NCBI RefSeq assembly: GCF_003670115.1
Contig: NZ_QQTY01000006.1
Span: forward strand, 1 to 64,000
DNA length: 64,000 nucleotides
Reading direction: 5' to 3'
DNA from: Natronorubrum halophilum
GTDB lineage: Archaea; Halobacteriota; Halobacteria; Halobacteriales; Natrialbaceae
A model generated the notes under the pieces. It saw only the letters and a program-made list of their open reading frames with translations. It made no database searches and was not told where the DNA came from. How positions within the stretch are numbered: the first letter of the stretch is position 1; each line of letters starts with the position of its first letter. Of this stretch, positions 18,341 to 26,816 are shown piece by piece. Both the position numbers and the translations under genes were made by a program.

Positions 18341-18787
18341 ATGACCAACCCATCGCTCCGTGACAGAATTCTGGTCGGTGGAGGTATAATGACCGTTTCA
18401 GTCGGGACGTACCTCCCGTGGTTGAAAACTAACCCGAATCTTCCCCCAGACGCTGAGATACCGACAGTCCTCCTCCCCGGAATGAACACAGGATTTGAGG
18501 CATTCGACTTTGCCTTACTCGGCTTAGTCGGGCTTGTCCTCCTCAGTAGAGTCAGTTCACGGAAACGGTTACAGTCCATAGTCACGCTTCTAACGGGTGT
18601 AGGAACTGTGTTGTTTTGTGTGTTTTATCTATCTGGCTCGTCGCTTACCGGATTTAACACCACATTCGTTCCGGGACTTGGCTGGTATCTTACAGTCTTC
18701 GGCGGAGTATTGTTATTTGTCGCCGGAGGACGCCAATTACCGTCGGTAATTCAAAGTTCTACAATCATATCCTCACTAAATGATTAA
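18341..18787 (+). CDS. Four-helix membrane protein, hypothetical
   Basis: The 148-residue protein has four hydrophobic helices: ILVGGGIMTVSVGTYLPW, FDFALLGLVGLVLLS, IVTLLTGVGTVLFCVFYL and WYLTVFGGVLLFVAGG. The loops are short and the first extracytoplasmic loop is Pro-rich. The ATG at 18341 follows an AT-rich stretch and gives a compact protein without the unrelated upstream codons. I recognise it only as a haloarchaeal-type small membrane protein. There is no operon partner, because decayed transposase sequence follows directly. Confidence 0.5.
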   Translation: MTNPSLRDRILVGGGIMTVSVGTYLPWLKTNPNLPPDAEIPTVLLPGMNTGFEAFDFALLGLVGLVLLSRVSSRKRLQSIVTLLTGVGTVLFCVFYLSGSSLTGFNTTFVPGLGWYLTVFGGVLLFVAGGRQLPSVIQSSTIISSLND

Positions 18788-18958
18788 CCTTTGGATTGTT
18801 CAGTAGAGGCTCTGTGCTTATCGGATGTCCTTCACTCAGAGTTCCGTCAAGATGCATACTATTTTATAAGACGTTTCTCGTGCTATCGAATAGTATCAAT
18901 ATATCAACCTACTGAACCACCATTCGACCAGACAGGTACTTCACGTTCACCATCAATG

Positions 18959-19195
18959 GCGAGACTTACAACGGGAGTATCTACTTTCTCACCCAAGTAC
19001 GCAGGGAAGTTCGATTTCGTAGAAGTACTACGAAGTGCGTTCTTCTGGGACTAGACCTACGACGACACCCGTTAGGCTGTTCGCTTCGAGAGACACAAGC
19101 GACTCTTGATTCACTCGGTATTAACCGCCCTCACCAAGCAATCTGGCACTGGGTACATTAGCTGGTTGACAGCGTTCCAGACCCGCCGACGGCGC
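18959..19195 (+). pseudogene. IS6-family transposase, N-terminal remnant
   Basis: The sequence reads KFDFVEVLRSAFFWD to a stop. In the next frame it continues GCSLRETQATLDSLGINRPHQAIWHWVH and SVPDPPT, a helix-turn-helix region characteristic of haloarchaeal IS6-type transposases (family wording SLRETxxILxxLGVxRSHxAV). At least one frameshift and stops are present. At about 19196 the sequence changes abruptly to IS5-type transposase, so the copy was cut by another insertion or a deletion. The catalytic half is absent here, although a separate IS6 C-terminal half exists at 36951 to 37399. Confidence 0.6.
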
Positions 19196-19588
19196 TTGTT
19201 GATACAGAATCTTAAGCTGTTCTCGACGTTTACTGTACGACCGAGAAAACGCATCATACACAACCCAGCTGGCAGGTCGCTTGCCGCAACACAGACAACC
19301 TGCACAGCCTCGTAGCCGACAAAGGCTATGATTGGGTGCGATTATGCGAGAAATTACGGAAAGAGGATATAAAACCGCTAATTAAGCTCACACCTTCCGG
19401 CCTATTGACCACGCGCATAACGTGCGGGTCGATGGCCCTATCTACCGTCAAAGGTCGATATGTGAGACAGTCTTCTCGTCGGTTAAACGCACTCTCGGCG
19501 ATGCCGTGCATGCGCGAAGCTGGTACCGAAATTTCGTGAACTCGTCTTGAAACGTGTCGTTCACAATATCAAGCGTGCCGCAACATAG
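19196..19588 (+). pseudogene. IS5-family (ISH1-like) transposase, C-terminal remnant
   Basis: Across several frames the region reads LVDTES, AVLDV, CTTEKTHHTQ, DKGYDWVRL, PIDHAHNVRVDGPIYRQRS and VVHNIKRAAT. These match in order the C-terminal two thirds of haloarchaeal IS5-type transposases, including the Asp box before GYDW and the final CETVFSSVKRTLGDAV-type Glu region. Stops and frameshifts rule out activity. It points rightwards towards the protease gene and is mirrored by a second remnant at 20955 to 21690. Confidence 0.7.
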
Positions 19589-19671
19589 ACAAATCAACCG
19601 CCGTATGGTGATTCACCAAAGCCAACTATTTAGGGCAAATCCGATAATGTGAAAATATTTTCAATAGAAAG

Positions 19672-19679
19672 TTATAATA
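19672..19679 (+). promoter_or_regulatory. TATA-like box of the protease gene
   Basis: TTATAATA is centred about 35 bases before the ATG at 19711 in a strongly AT-rich stretch, a spacing that would give a short-leader or leaderless transcript. A second TATAAATTA at 19688 is too near the ATG to serve the same start. Assignment is by position and composition only. Confidence 0.4.
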
Positions 19680-19710
19680 CCTAGCAGTATAAATTAGATA
19701 TGAAGACATT

Positions 19711-20943
19711 ATGGTTGACAATGATGAACTAGAAAAGATGGGGCGTCGCCGTTACATGAACACTCTGGCAGGGCTTGGAGTTTCTGGGGCTGCAATTCCA
19801 GCGCTCAGTCAAGGAGTTTTGGCTAACGTCACCAAAAACCCAAAAGAAGATGTGCCATATATTTCACACTACGAAGCAAAGAGTATAGATGATAGTTCCA
19901 AAATACCAAGTGGAAAAAAAGCAGTTTTTAACACGATCTCTCGCCAAGAATGGACACAAGTGGAGGCAGCATGTAAAGTGGCTGAGAAACTTCAAACGAA
20001 GCTTAATAAAAATCATCAAGGAGGAATGATACGGCCAGCAATCACAACGATCGACAACCAGAAAGAGGTTGAACTCGTTCATACAACGATTGTCCGAACG
20101 AATCCTGACGGAGAAGAAATAAATATTAAGCCAAATATTAGTTTAAAGGAACTCGAGTCTCAATTTTCTGGAAAATCATCTGCGACTGTTGGCAAGAACC
20201 TAGATATTTCCACAGAGACCATTACAATGCCGGTACATGTGACAGAAGAGGTAAGACATGAAACAGCATACTACGACGATCAGTACCGGCCGCTCGTTGG
20301 GGGGTGTCAATTTGAGGTTAAAGGTTACCCAGGATCAGCACCAGCCTGCTCATTAGCTACTCCTGCTTATAGTACCCGACATGACGAATATGTGATGATT
20401 ACAGCAGGCCATTGCTTTGCTGAAACGGGCGGTAGTGATGATGCCATGCAACCAGCAGATAATTGGAATGATAAACATCAAATTGGTTATGGTGACGATA
20501 TTGAATTTGAATCAAGCGATGGCGATGTCCAGTTAGATGGTGCAACTATTCGGTTGGACAATAAAGATGTGTCATATGAATTAGCAGGAGGGGGAAATAA
20601 AGTTATTGGTGGCATTACGACATGGGACCATGTACGTTATAACTTAGAAGGGGATAGTTCTGCTACCGTCAATCTCCAAGGTCGAACATCAGGTCGAACT
20701 AATGGATATGTGGATAAAATCTATCCATCAAATTATGCGTTTCGCAACACCGCCAACTGTGATACAGGTGACTCAGGTGGCACGCAGTATGAAGAGCCCT
20801 ACGATGACGGTATAGTATCCATTGTTGGTGTACAATCGTGGGGCAATGACATATACAGCGGTGGATTCCGATACAGTGGTGGAAATTCGATAGAACATCT
20901 GCAAGATGAACTTGGATTTGAAGTGATCAAAGGCTCGTCATGA
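19711..20943 (+). CDS. Tat-exported trypsin-like serine protease
   Basis: The 410-residue product begins with a twin-arginine-like signal (MGRRRYMNTLAGLGVSGAA). After a propeptide-like region of about 170 residues comes a chymotrypsin-fold domain: catalytic His in ITAGHCF (H234), Asp in VQLDGATIRL (D276) and Ser in DTGDSGGTQ (S355). Two Cys pairs (CQF/ACSL and HCF/NCDTGDS) could form disulphides. An extracellular protease is therefore likely, made as a zymogen. The gene is much richer in AT codons than the conjugation genes and lies between two facing IS5 remnants, which suggests separate acquisition. The substrate is unknown. Confidence 0.85.
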   Translation: MVDNDELEKMGRRRYMNTLAGLGVSGAAIPALSQGVLANVTKNPKEDVPYISHYEAKSIDDSSKIPSGKKAVFNTISRQEWTQVEAACKVAEKLQTKLNKNHQGGMIRPAITTIDNQKEVELVHTTIVRTNPDGEEINIKPNISLKELESQFSGKSSATVGKNLDISTETITMPVHVTEEVRHETAYYDDQYRPLVGGCQFEVKGYPGSAPACSLATPAYSTRHDEYVMITAGHCFAETGGSDDAMQPADNWNDKHQIGYGDDIEFESSDGDVQLDGATIRLDNKDVSYELAGGGNKVIGGITTWDHVRYNLEGDSSATVNLQGRTSGRTNGYVDKIYPSNYAFRNTANCDTGDSGGTQYEEPYDDGIVSIVGVQSWGNDIYSGGFRYSGGNSIEHLQDELGFEVIKGSS

Positions 20944-20954
20944 AATAACTAAAT

Positions 20955-21690
20955 TTTGCGCATGAATAGTGAAGTTACAAGAACTTGGCCGTGGTGAAAC
21001 ATAGAACAATCTCACGGCATCGATCCGTGTGTTATGCGCATGATCGATGGGACAGAACTTATGATGGTTGATTAGCGATCTCACGTGTTCTTCCCTTAAC
21101 TTATCGCGTAATCGCTGCCAATCATAGCCTTTGTCAGTAGCTCGGCAGTGCAACTTGACTGCGTTGCGGCGGGCAAGTTGCACAGTCGAGTCGGGTGTCG
21201 TGATATTTCTCGGTCGTATAGTGAACGTCAAGGACAGCTTGTGACTCTGTATCGATAAGCAGTTATTTTGAGCATCTGCACGGTAATTCGTCCGTTGGCA
21301 GTAGTGTTTGCTGGTGTTTTCGCGGTCGAAAAACGTCATGTCTATCGCTGCATGGCCAGACGGCTCGTGCTGCTGCGCCTATCGACGCAGCAGCACTCAC
21401 CAGACCGCGATCTTGATCCTGTCAAACGCCTTCACTAGCGTCAGGTGGTCAGTGAAATCGGCCTTCTCAAGACCGATCTCCGCCAGTATTTGTGGCATCT
21501 TGCTCAGGTGATCAAGCGCTTCGCAGTGGGATTTCTCCAAGTAAATCCGCAAGCAATGCAGCGAAACGACGGCGTAGTCGGCGAATCCGCTGCCACCCTG
21601 CGGGGCGGCGGATTCGCCTTGGCCACCAACACAATTTTAGCCAATGTCACCACTTTCCCAGTGAAGCAGGAGATCTTTAACACAGAAAAA
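20955..21690 (-). pseudogene. IS5-family (ISH1-like) transposase remnant
   Basis: On the minus strand the sequence begins LKISCFTGKVVTLAK (near 21680), continues DYAVVSLHCLRIYLEKSHCEALDHL, then AAIDMTFFDRENTSKHYCQ, VQLARRNAV, DKGYDWQRLRDKLREEHV and PIDHAHNTRIDAV. All are in the order of a haloarchaeal IS5-type transposase, but spread over different frames with stops. The final Glu-containing segment is lost. It faces the plus-strand IS5 remnant across the protease gene, as expected of two insertions or an inverted duplication. Confidence 0.75.
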
Positions 21691-21794
21691 TAGGAGCCTC
21701 CCGCTTCAACTTCCTAGTTCTAACGGTCAAAGTCTACGTACTCATGCAATTTACCAGAGACAAAAGCTTAAATAGCTTGTCGTATTATATTCTT

Positions 21795-21896
21795 ATGATG
21801 CTTTATTTAATCTCAATGGGGCTAAAGAGTTATAAGACATATGCTCAAGCGCTTATATTCATATTACTAATCATTATTTCGGGTTGTAGTTCCTGA
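21795..21896 (+). CDS. 33-residue hydrophobic peptide with lipobox-like end
   Basis: An ATG-ATG start opens a 33-codon frame with a hydrophobic stretch (ALIFILLIIISGCSS) that ends in a lipobox-like SGCSS just before the stop. It lies 12 bases upstream of the next gene. It could be a tiny membrane peptide, a leader peptide, or the remains of a lipoprotein gene whose body is gone. Real translation is uncertain. Confidence 0.25.
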   Translation: MMLYLISMGLKSYKTYAQALIFILLIIISGCSS

Positions 21897-21908
21897 GGTA
21901 GACCAATC

Positions 21909-22229
21909 ATGAGTGATTCAAACACTACATCGACAGATACCGAATTGGATAACTGGATAGTCGTTGTCCCTATTGAAGAAAGAAGTATAACAAAGGACAT
22001 ATCTATCGTTGATGCCGCTTCTGATCCTTTTAATGAGTTGACCGGACTTCAACAGGCACTCGCTGAAGCAAATGAGACAGCGAACAAGTCTTCTATAAAA
22101 ATTGATGAGCGGGAGAGTAGACGCTTCGTGGACGCAACAGAGGGGGTTGATAGGGTACCCAATGATCCAGGTATCATAATCCGCTACCATGGAGAACTCT
22201 ACCGTGTATATATAATGGGACTAACTTGA
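21909..22229 (+). CDS. Small acidic protein, hypothetical
   Basis: The 106-residue product is acidic, with a Thr/Ser-rich start, a beta-like core (NWIVVVPIEE), a helix (LTGLQQALAEANETANKS) and a C-terminal segment (DPGIIIRYHGELYRVYIMGL). No family is recognised. AT-rich codons match the neighbouring protease. It is preceded by a hydrophobic micro-frame and followed by about 330 bases without a gene. Confidence 0.45.
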   Translation: MSDSNTTSTDTELDNWIVVVPIEERSITKDISIVDAASDPFNELTGLQQALAEANETANKSSIKIDERESRRFVDATEGVDRVPNDPGIIIRYHGELYRVYIMGLT

Positions 22230-22345
22230 CTATTCTCTATCGGAGGCACTGTTAGATTGAGATTGAATTGAACGGAGTTCTTCGAAGAACTCTAGGTGAA
22301 CATCACGCGTTCTTCTGATATGGAGTTTTTGAACAGTGATCGAAT

Positions 22346-22381
22346 GCGCACGCCAACCTGATCAGCCAGGCAAGCGTGCGC
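22346..22381. repeat. Inverted repeat in the gap before the TFB remnant
   Basis: GCGCACGC at 22346 and GCGTGCGC at 22374 are perfect 8-base complements separated by 20 bases that contain the TGATCA palindrome. No gene ends immediately before it and no T-run follows, so terminator function is doubtful. The surrounding 22230 to 22566 has no supported gene. Confidence 0.4.
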
Positions 22382-22566
22382 TGTCCACTCGACACCGATT
22401 GAGTGTGCCATATTTGTAACGATTATCCTCGAGAAGACAGCGTTGAAAAACTAAGCATAGAGTCTGGATATCACTGCCAAGAGATTCACCTACGTAACCA
22501 AACGGCGCTGTTTATCGCCCCAGTAGCGGTGAAGGGGCTGATCAGTTGTCCTCTTTGGAGTTACCG

Positions 22567-22830
22567 ATGGCAACGAGAAATATCTACACGACTGCGTTTG
22601 ACAAAGGCGTTCAGACGACTACAATTAACTGTCCAGACTGTGGACGTGTCCTTGAGGACACCCAACTAGACCGAGGACCAGACTGGGGTCGACATAACGA
22701 GCAGAGATCCAAGAAACGGACCGGCGCCCCGCTGACACCGACACGCCACGATCGAGGCCTCTCCCGACGTACTGGACGCGAGACTTCGGTGAGCACCGCG
22801 TTGGAGGAGAATAGCACGAGCTCGGTGAGT
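22567..22830 (+). pseudogene. Transcription factor B (TFB) N-terminal remnant
   Basis: The frame starts MATRNIYTTAFDKGVQT, followed by a half zinc ribbon (NCPDCGRVLEDTQLDRGPDW) and the B-finger-like RTGAPLTPTRHDRGLS. These are the hallmarks of haloarchaeal TFB proteins, which recruit RNA polymerase at BRE/TATA promoters. The first CxxC of the zinc ribbon is missing, and after the B-finger the sequence loses the family and never reaches the cyclin repeats. The family is about 300 residues. It is a decayed extra TFB gene, as is common on haloarchaeal plasmids. Confidence 0.75.
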
Positions 22831-22906
22831 AATCGATTGGGACCGAGTGAGGCTCACATCGTACACACGAAAACGACTAAGTGCGTTGGCTCACATTGTA
22901 CACATC

Positions 22907-23209
22907 ATGAGCACCGATAAGAAGCGCGTGCAGTTTCGGGCCCCCAATCGGCTCATCGACCGGGCTGACGCACTGGCTGCAGTCCTCGGGGAAGACCGGA
23001 CAGACGTCCTCGTAACCGCGCTTCGGGAATACCTCCAAGACGCCGCTCACGACGACGCACTCGTCCAGGAGATTGCCGCCGCCTATTACGACGATGAAAT
23101 TACCTTCGAGCAACTCAAAGCGCTCGTCGGCGCCGAAGAGGCGGCAAACCTCCGAGTGTTGAAACAGCAGCTGGACGAGGACTTCATCGATGAGGTCGCC
23201 GACGCATAA
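22907..23209 (+). CDS. Ribbon-helix-helix-like antitoxin
   Basis: The 100-residue acidic protein begins KKRVQFRAPNRLIDRADALA, followed by a helix, consistent with a ribbon-helix-helix DNA-binding N-terminus. The C-terminal part is acidic and helical (FEQLKALVGAEEAANLRVLK), typical of a toxin-neutralising tail. Its stop TAA shares a base with the ATG of the downstream PIN protein. Antitoxin and autorepressor of that pair is the standard reading for this arrangement; the ATG at 22907 is chosen because homology-like sequence starts there. Confidence 0.7.
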   Translation: MSTDKKRVQFRAPNRLIDRADALAAVLGEDRTDVLVTALREYLQDAAHDDALVQEIAAAYYDDEITFEQLKALVGAEEAANLRVLKQQLDEDFIDEVADA

Positions 23210-23721
23210 TGTCGTGGCTTGTCGCAGACGCCTCCGCCCTCGTGAGTCTCGGGATCGTTACTGACGACGATCCCGATCCACTCGCACGCTGTCTATCCCG
23301 GTACGAGGTCGTCGTCCCAATGGCGGTTATCGAGGAACTCCGAGAGATTGCCTCGTACGATGACGTCCATGGGCACGCCGCGTCCGCCGTGCTCGACCGA
23401 ACGGATTCATTCACGACACAGCCAGTCGACCTCGATGCCGAGTTTCCACTCGATGACGGTGAAAACGCGGCTGTCACCCTCGCGAACGATCTCGATGCTG
23501 CGCTCTTCCTCTGTGACGAGTTCAACCAACTTGGCTTGATCCACGCCTCACTCGCTGATACCCGGCTCGTCACGACACCGACGCTGCTCTCGGTTCTCGT
23601 TCGAACTGAACAACTAGCAGCTGCCGATGCTCGACTGCTCCTCGATGAGATCAGTGACGCCCGTAGCTGGGGCGCGAACAGCTACGTGCAACGAGCTCGC
23701 TCGTTGCTTGAAGAGCCCTGA
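23209..23721 (+). CDS. PIN-domain protein, probable toxin
   Basis: The 170-residue product begins SWLVADASALVSLGI with the first PIN-domain Asp (D7). It continues VVPMAVIEELREIA with the conserved Glu, DDGENAAVTLAND with further acids, and ALFLCDEFNQLGL in the position of the last Asp cluster. PIN proteins are metal-dependent ribonucleases, and VapC members are toxins. Coupling by a one-base stop-start overlap with an RHH-like protein supports a toxin-antitoxin pair. The family also contains DUF3368-type members found in archaea, so the precise subfamily is uncertain. Confidence 0.75.
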   Translation: MSWLVADASALVSLGIVTDDDPDPLARCLSRYEVVVPMAVIEELREIASYDDVHGHAASAVLDRTDSFTTQPVDLDAEFPLDDGENAAVTLANDLDAALFLCDEFNQLGLIHASLADTRLVTTPTLLSVLVRTEQLAAADARLLLDEISDARSWGANSYVQRARSLLEEP

Positions 23722-23734
23722 TACCAAGACTGTC

Positions 23735-24010
23735 GCTTCCCGACGTGCTCCTTGCAGCCGATGAAGACAAGCGTATAGAGATCACACGGGATTGTTGGGA
23801 CTGCGGGTGGCACAAAGTGCGGCAGTTTCGCGTCGAGTCGATCGACACGATCGCGGGCGACGAGGCCGCCGTCGAGTGAGCTGCGCCCATCGACGAGATT
23901 ACCGACGACCTCGCGGTGATCGAGGATTTGGCAATGCTGGGAGAGATCCATGCCGAGATCCGCCGGCGGCGTCGACACGATCTACCGACACCGAGAAGAG
24001 ATTTCGGAGT
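23735..24010 (+). pseudogene. Broken small conserved haloarchaeal protein
   Basis: Starting near 23735 the frame reads DVLLAADEDKRIEITRDCW, then DCGWHKVRQFRVESIDTIAG, and meets a TGA at 23878. The same frame continues past it as PIDEITDDLAVIEDLAMLGE and an Arg-rich helix. The CWDCGWH motif suggests a zinc-binding or disulphide site. Without an initiation codon and with an internal stop it appears decayed. I recognise the pattern as a small plasmid-associated haloarchaeal protein but cannot name a function. Confidence 0.45.
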
Positions 24011-24201
24011 GAGACGACTGCGACCGTTGGGCGTGCATTCTGAGTCGGAGCCCTCGAGTGTTGTTCCAGTACGAACAGCGTCTCAGGATGTCGTGAATGG
24101 AAAGAGGGTCAGCTAGTAATATAAAGAATCGACTAGTTGGATCAGCGTACACCCATGTACGTATATAATAACAAACATCATCTTGCTTGAATGGCTGCGC
24201 C

Positions 24202-24474
24202 ATGGACGACCTCACAGGATTCCAACGGGATCTCCTATACGTGATCGCGGGCGCTGATCAGCCATCCGGACAGGATGTCAAAGACGAGATCGAGCAGTAC
24301 TATAGTTCAGAAATTAATCACGGTCGGCTGTATCCAAATCTCGATACGGTCGTCAACAAGGAGCTTGTCGAGAAAGGGCAACTCGACAGACGAACGAACT
24401 ATTACGCGATTACAGACGAGGGAGAGCACGCAATCGAGGAGCGTCGTGAGTGGGTATCCCAGTACGTCGACTAA
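24202..24474 (+). CDS. PadR-family winged-helix regulator
   Basis: The 90-residue protein reads LTGFQRDLLYVIAGADQPSG, then VKDEIEQYY, HGRLYPNLDTVVNKELVEKG and TNYYAITDEGEHAIEER. This is the PadR winged helix with its characteristic L-YPxLDxLxxxGLV-type recognition helix and YxLTxxG wing. The size equals that of minimal haloarchaeal PadR-like proteins. A TATA-like TATATAATA at 24162 lies about 36 bases before the ATG. No adjacent target is obvious; the LURP-one-like gene downstream on the same strand is a candidate. Confidence 0.8.
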   Translation: MDDLTGFQRDLLYVIAGADQPSGQDVKDEIEQYYSSEINHGRLYPNLDTVVNKELVEKGQLDRRTNYYAITDEGEHAIEERREWVSQYVD

Positions 24475-24691
24475 ATTGAGATCAGAAGTGGTCTGGATCA
24501 CTGCTTCGCCCCCCGAATCGGTAAGTACAGAGTATACACAGATCAGAACGAGTCTCGTTTATTAGGTTCTCGATGCATTTTTGCCGTAGTTTTTCTATCC
24601 CAATCTGAGTAAAGAACTGTCTTATCAGCTACTGAAAGGATATCAGAGCGTGCAGAAGGTTTTTACTCTAGACATGATTTGTCTATTACCG

Positions 24692-25294
24692 ATGACCGAG
24701 TCTTTCCCATCTGACCCAGGGACGAATACCTACGACATCTCCACGGTGGATCTCACCGATGACCGGTACGAGGTCAAGCAGTCCGCAATTAGGAACAAGT
24801 ACACCGTCCGTGATAGCGCCGGCAATGTCGTCCTGCAAGGGAAGCAAAAAATGTTCAAACTGAAAGAGGAGTTTCCGTTCGTGACCGGCGATGGCGAGGA
24901 CGCGTTCACCGTAAAGGCCGGCGGCATCATGGACGTCGCGGGAAACTATACCATCACGGATGCAGGCACCGACCAGGAGATCGTTGTTCTCGACGAGGAT
25001 TACTCGCTGTTCGTGGAGAATTGGGCGATTCGAGACCCCGATACGGGGGCGACACTGGCGACTATTCAATCGAAGAGCAAGCTTCTCTCGGCGCTTCGAC
25101 ACCTTGTCTCTGCTGCGAATCTCTTTCCCAACAAGTACGAAATATTTGATGCTGATGGCGACCATGTTGGCGATATCGAGGGGAAGTTCTCTCTGCGGGA
25201 CGCCTATACGGTCAGCATCGACGACGCCAGCGGTGTTCCGAAAGAGGCGGTGATCGCCTCTGCATGCATCCTCGATGCCCTTGAGAACGAGTGA
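24692..25294 (+). CDS. LURP-one-related (tubby-like barrel) protein
   Basis: The 200-residue product has the alternating beta pattern of LURP-one-related proteins: YEVKQSAIRNKYTVRDSAGN, VVLQGKQKMFKLKEEFPF, then a second half with YEIFDADGDHVGDIEGKFS and YTVSIDD. The family folds as a 12-stranded barrel around a hydrophobic helix, is related to phospholipid scramblase/tubby domains, and is common in haloarchaea without a known role. The ATG at 24692 is chosen as the upstream codons do not fit the fold. The C-terminal helix (EAVIASACILDALENE) is the expected central helix. Confidence 0.75.
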   Translation: MTESFPSDPGTNTYDISTVDLTDDRYEVKQSAIRNKYTVRDSAGNVVLQGKQKMFKLKEEFPFVTGDGEDAFTVKAGGIMDVAGNYTITDAGTDQEIVVLDEDYSLFVENWAIRDPDTGATLATIQSKSKLLSALRHLVSAANLFPNKYEIFDADGDHVGDIEGKFSLRDAYTVSIDDASGVPKEAVIASACILDALENE

Positions 25295-26321
25295 AAATTC
25301 CTGCGTAGTGATACTGCCACGGTCCAGCCGTGACGCCTTCTAAGATATGATTCCTGTTCAACATCTTTGCTGTACGTAACGCTGAAGCCGTGGAAGTTCC
25401 ATGACCGATACGCGTTGCACCGTTGTACGCCGCTACGAACATCATCTGAAGCTGGCAGGAAACCCGGTAGTCAGTTAGCAGCTGTAGTGTGTGGATGGGT
25501 TGCCGAAATAACTGTGATGGAGTAGATCTCAATGAGTGGCTTGCAATCACCGCTTTCAACAACAGGGAGAAAGCCCCTGTACGCTCGAGTCCTTCGCCTG
25601 GCAAGGCGTACGCGTCTCGCTGCCCTTCGCTCGTTTCACTCCTGAAGATCTCGCTGCGTTCCTCACGAAGTTGCGGTACTTGCTCCGTGAGATGTACGCA
25701 TCCCACTGACCCCTCGCTCACAGGTTCGCGAGGACGTCGTCGGGGTTTCCCGAGCAACGGAAGGCGTGTGCGCCTTCCGAGCATCGCGAACGCGAAGCAT
25801 TCGCTCAGCGCGTCAGCCCCTTTTGATTCCACCCACGTGGTTCGCTCGGGAGTTAGTTGAGACGGTTGATTGCTCTACGTTTACGGCCCGCCCCGCTCGT
25901 CGCGTGCCGCCCTCCGCTTCGCTCACGACCGACCATTCCGGATTGCGGTTCGCTCACCGTTCCGGGCTAAAGTGAATCTGGTCTCGACGCCAGCGGGTAT
26001 CCCCGTTTCAGCGCTTGATTCTGCGCTGTCGCACGCCACACCGCGTCGCGCGTTCTCGACGACAGTTCTGCTGGACACGGACCCGCAGTCCGGGCCGGAC
26101 ACAAGTAAAGGCATCGCGCTGCGGTTCCGAGAAAGGTGACTTGCATGTTCGGGTCGACACCCCCGCACCGATAAACGTGGCTCTCCATCTGCGGAAGTGA
26201 GAGCATCAAATAGCACTCCTGACCGGAGAGGCGCTGCTGTACCTCCTGATCTCGTTGTGTGTTTCTAGCAGTTTCGTGTCGATTCCGTCGAATATTTCCG
26301 GCGGATACTGTAATTCAACTC
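25295..26321. other. 1 kb non-coding, hairpin-rich region
   Basis: No gene is supported although both strands keep long open frames; these have Arg/Ser-rich compositions unlike haloarchaeal proteins. The region is rich in short palindromes. The clearest is GGAAGGCG-TGTG-CGCCTTCC at 25759 to 25778, a perfect 8-base stem with a 4-base loop. A block at 25887 to 25941 recurs in altered form at 28401 to 28478. The sequence may come from plasmid non-coding DNA, an IS end or a structured RNA; nothing decides between them. Confidence 0.4.
25887..25941 (+). repeat. Copy 1 of a dispersed GC-rich repeat
   Basis: This block, from CCCGCCCCGCTCGTCGCG to GACCGACCATTCCGG, shares its core (GCCGCCCTCCGC, TCGCTCACG and GACCGACCATTCCGG) with a second copy at 28401 to 28478 in the same orientation. 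The second copy carries about 22 extra bases made of TTCGCTTCGCTCGC-like units. Such repeats occur in the non-coding parts of haloarchaeal replicons; their role is unknown to me. Confidence 0.55.
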
Positions 26322-26672
26322 ATGCATCGCGTCGCCCGCTATGTCGTCTCGATCGTAGTCGGACTGAGCGTGACCGCATTCACAGTGTGGCTCTCAGGAA
26401 CTGAATATTTGCTATTTTTGGCGGTATTTCCGCTTTACACGACGACGACCGCGTTCGTACTGAACCACACGTCTGAGTGGTCCCGAAACCTTCAAATGAA
26501 AAAGACGGATTTTTCCTCCCGAATCCGTGGAGCCACTGTCGGAGGTGTCGGCGCGTTCACGATTTCGTTACTGTTGGATGTTTCTATCGCTGTCGGTATA
26601 ACAGGGATCGGCCTAATGCTATTTTCTCTATCAGTTGGCATCGCGGAATATGCAGTCAAGCGTGAGCGCTAG
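26322..26672 (+). CDS. Four-helix membrane protein, hypothetical
   Basis: The 116-residue protein has four hydrophobic helices: YVVSIVVGLSVTAFTVWL, YLLFLAVFPLYTTTTAFVL, ATVGGVGAFTISLLLDV and VGITGIGLMLFSLSVGIAEY. A basic central loop (NLQMKKTDFSSRIR) and a basic end suggest both termini face the cytoplasm. The ATG at 26322 gives a natural N-terminus. No family is recognised and it has no operon partner. Confidence 0.5.
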   Translation: MHRVARYVVSIVVGLSVTAFTVWLSGTEYLLFLAVFPLYTTTTAFVLNHTSEWSRNLQMKKTDFSSRIRGATVGGVGAFTISLLLDVSIAVGITGIGLMLFSLSVGIAEYAVKRER

Positions 26673-26816
26673 ACCTCGAAAACGTTCCGATGTCACGAGA
26701 CGCACTCGACCGAAGCCACAACTGAGTCAGTCGACCGTGTTGTCCAGTTTTCGCACACTCGGATGAATGCCGTAATTCCCCGTATAGTAGTCTATGACAC
26801 CTGCTAGTATACTCAG

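Noticed and set aside
21590-21693. Plus-strand LANVTTFPVKQEIFN resembling the protease N-terminus (LANVTKNPKED)
   Set aside because: The other strand of the same bases reads the start of an IS5 transposase (LKISCFTGKVVTLAK) continuous with the remnant; the likeness to the protease is short and coincidental.
25923-26216. Minus-strand frame of 97 codons (LSVRGCRPEHASHLSRNRSA)
   Set aside because: Its Arg/Ser-rich, weakly acidic composition is unlike haloarchaeal proteins and it lies in repeat-containing DNA; it seems an artefact of GC-rich non-coding sequence.
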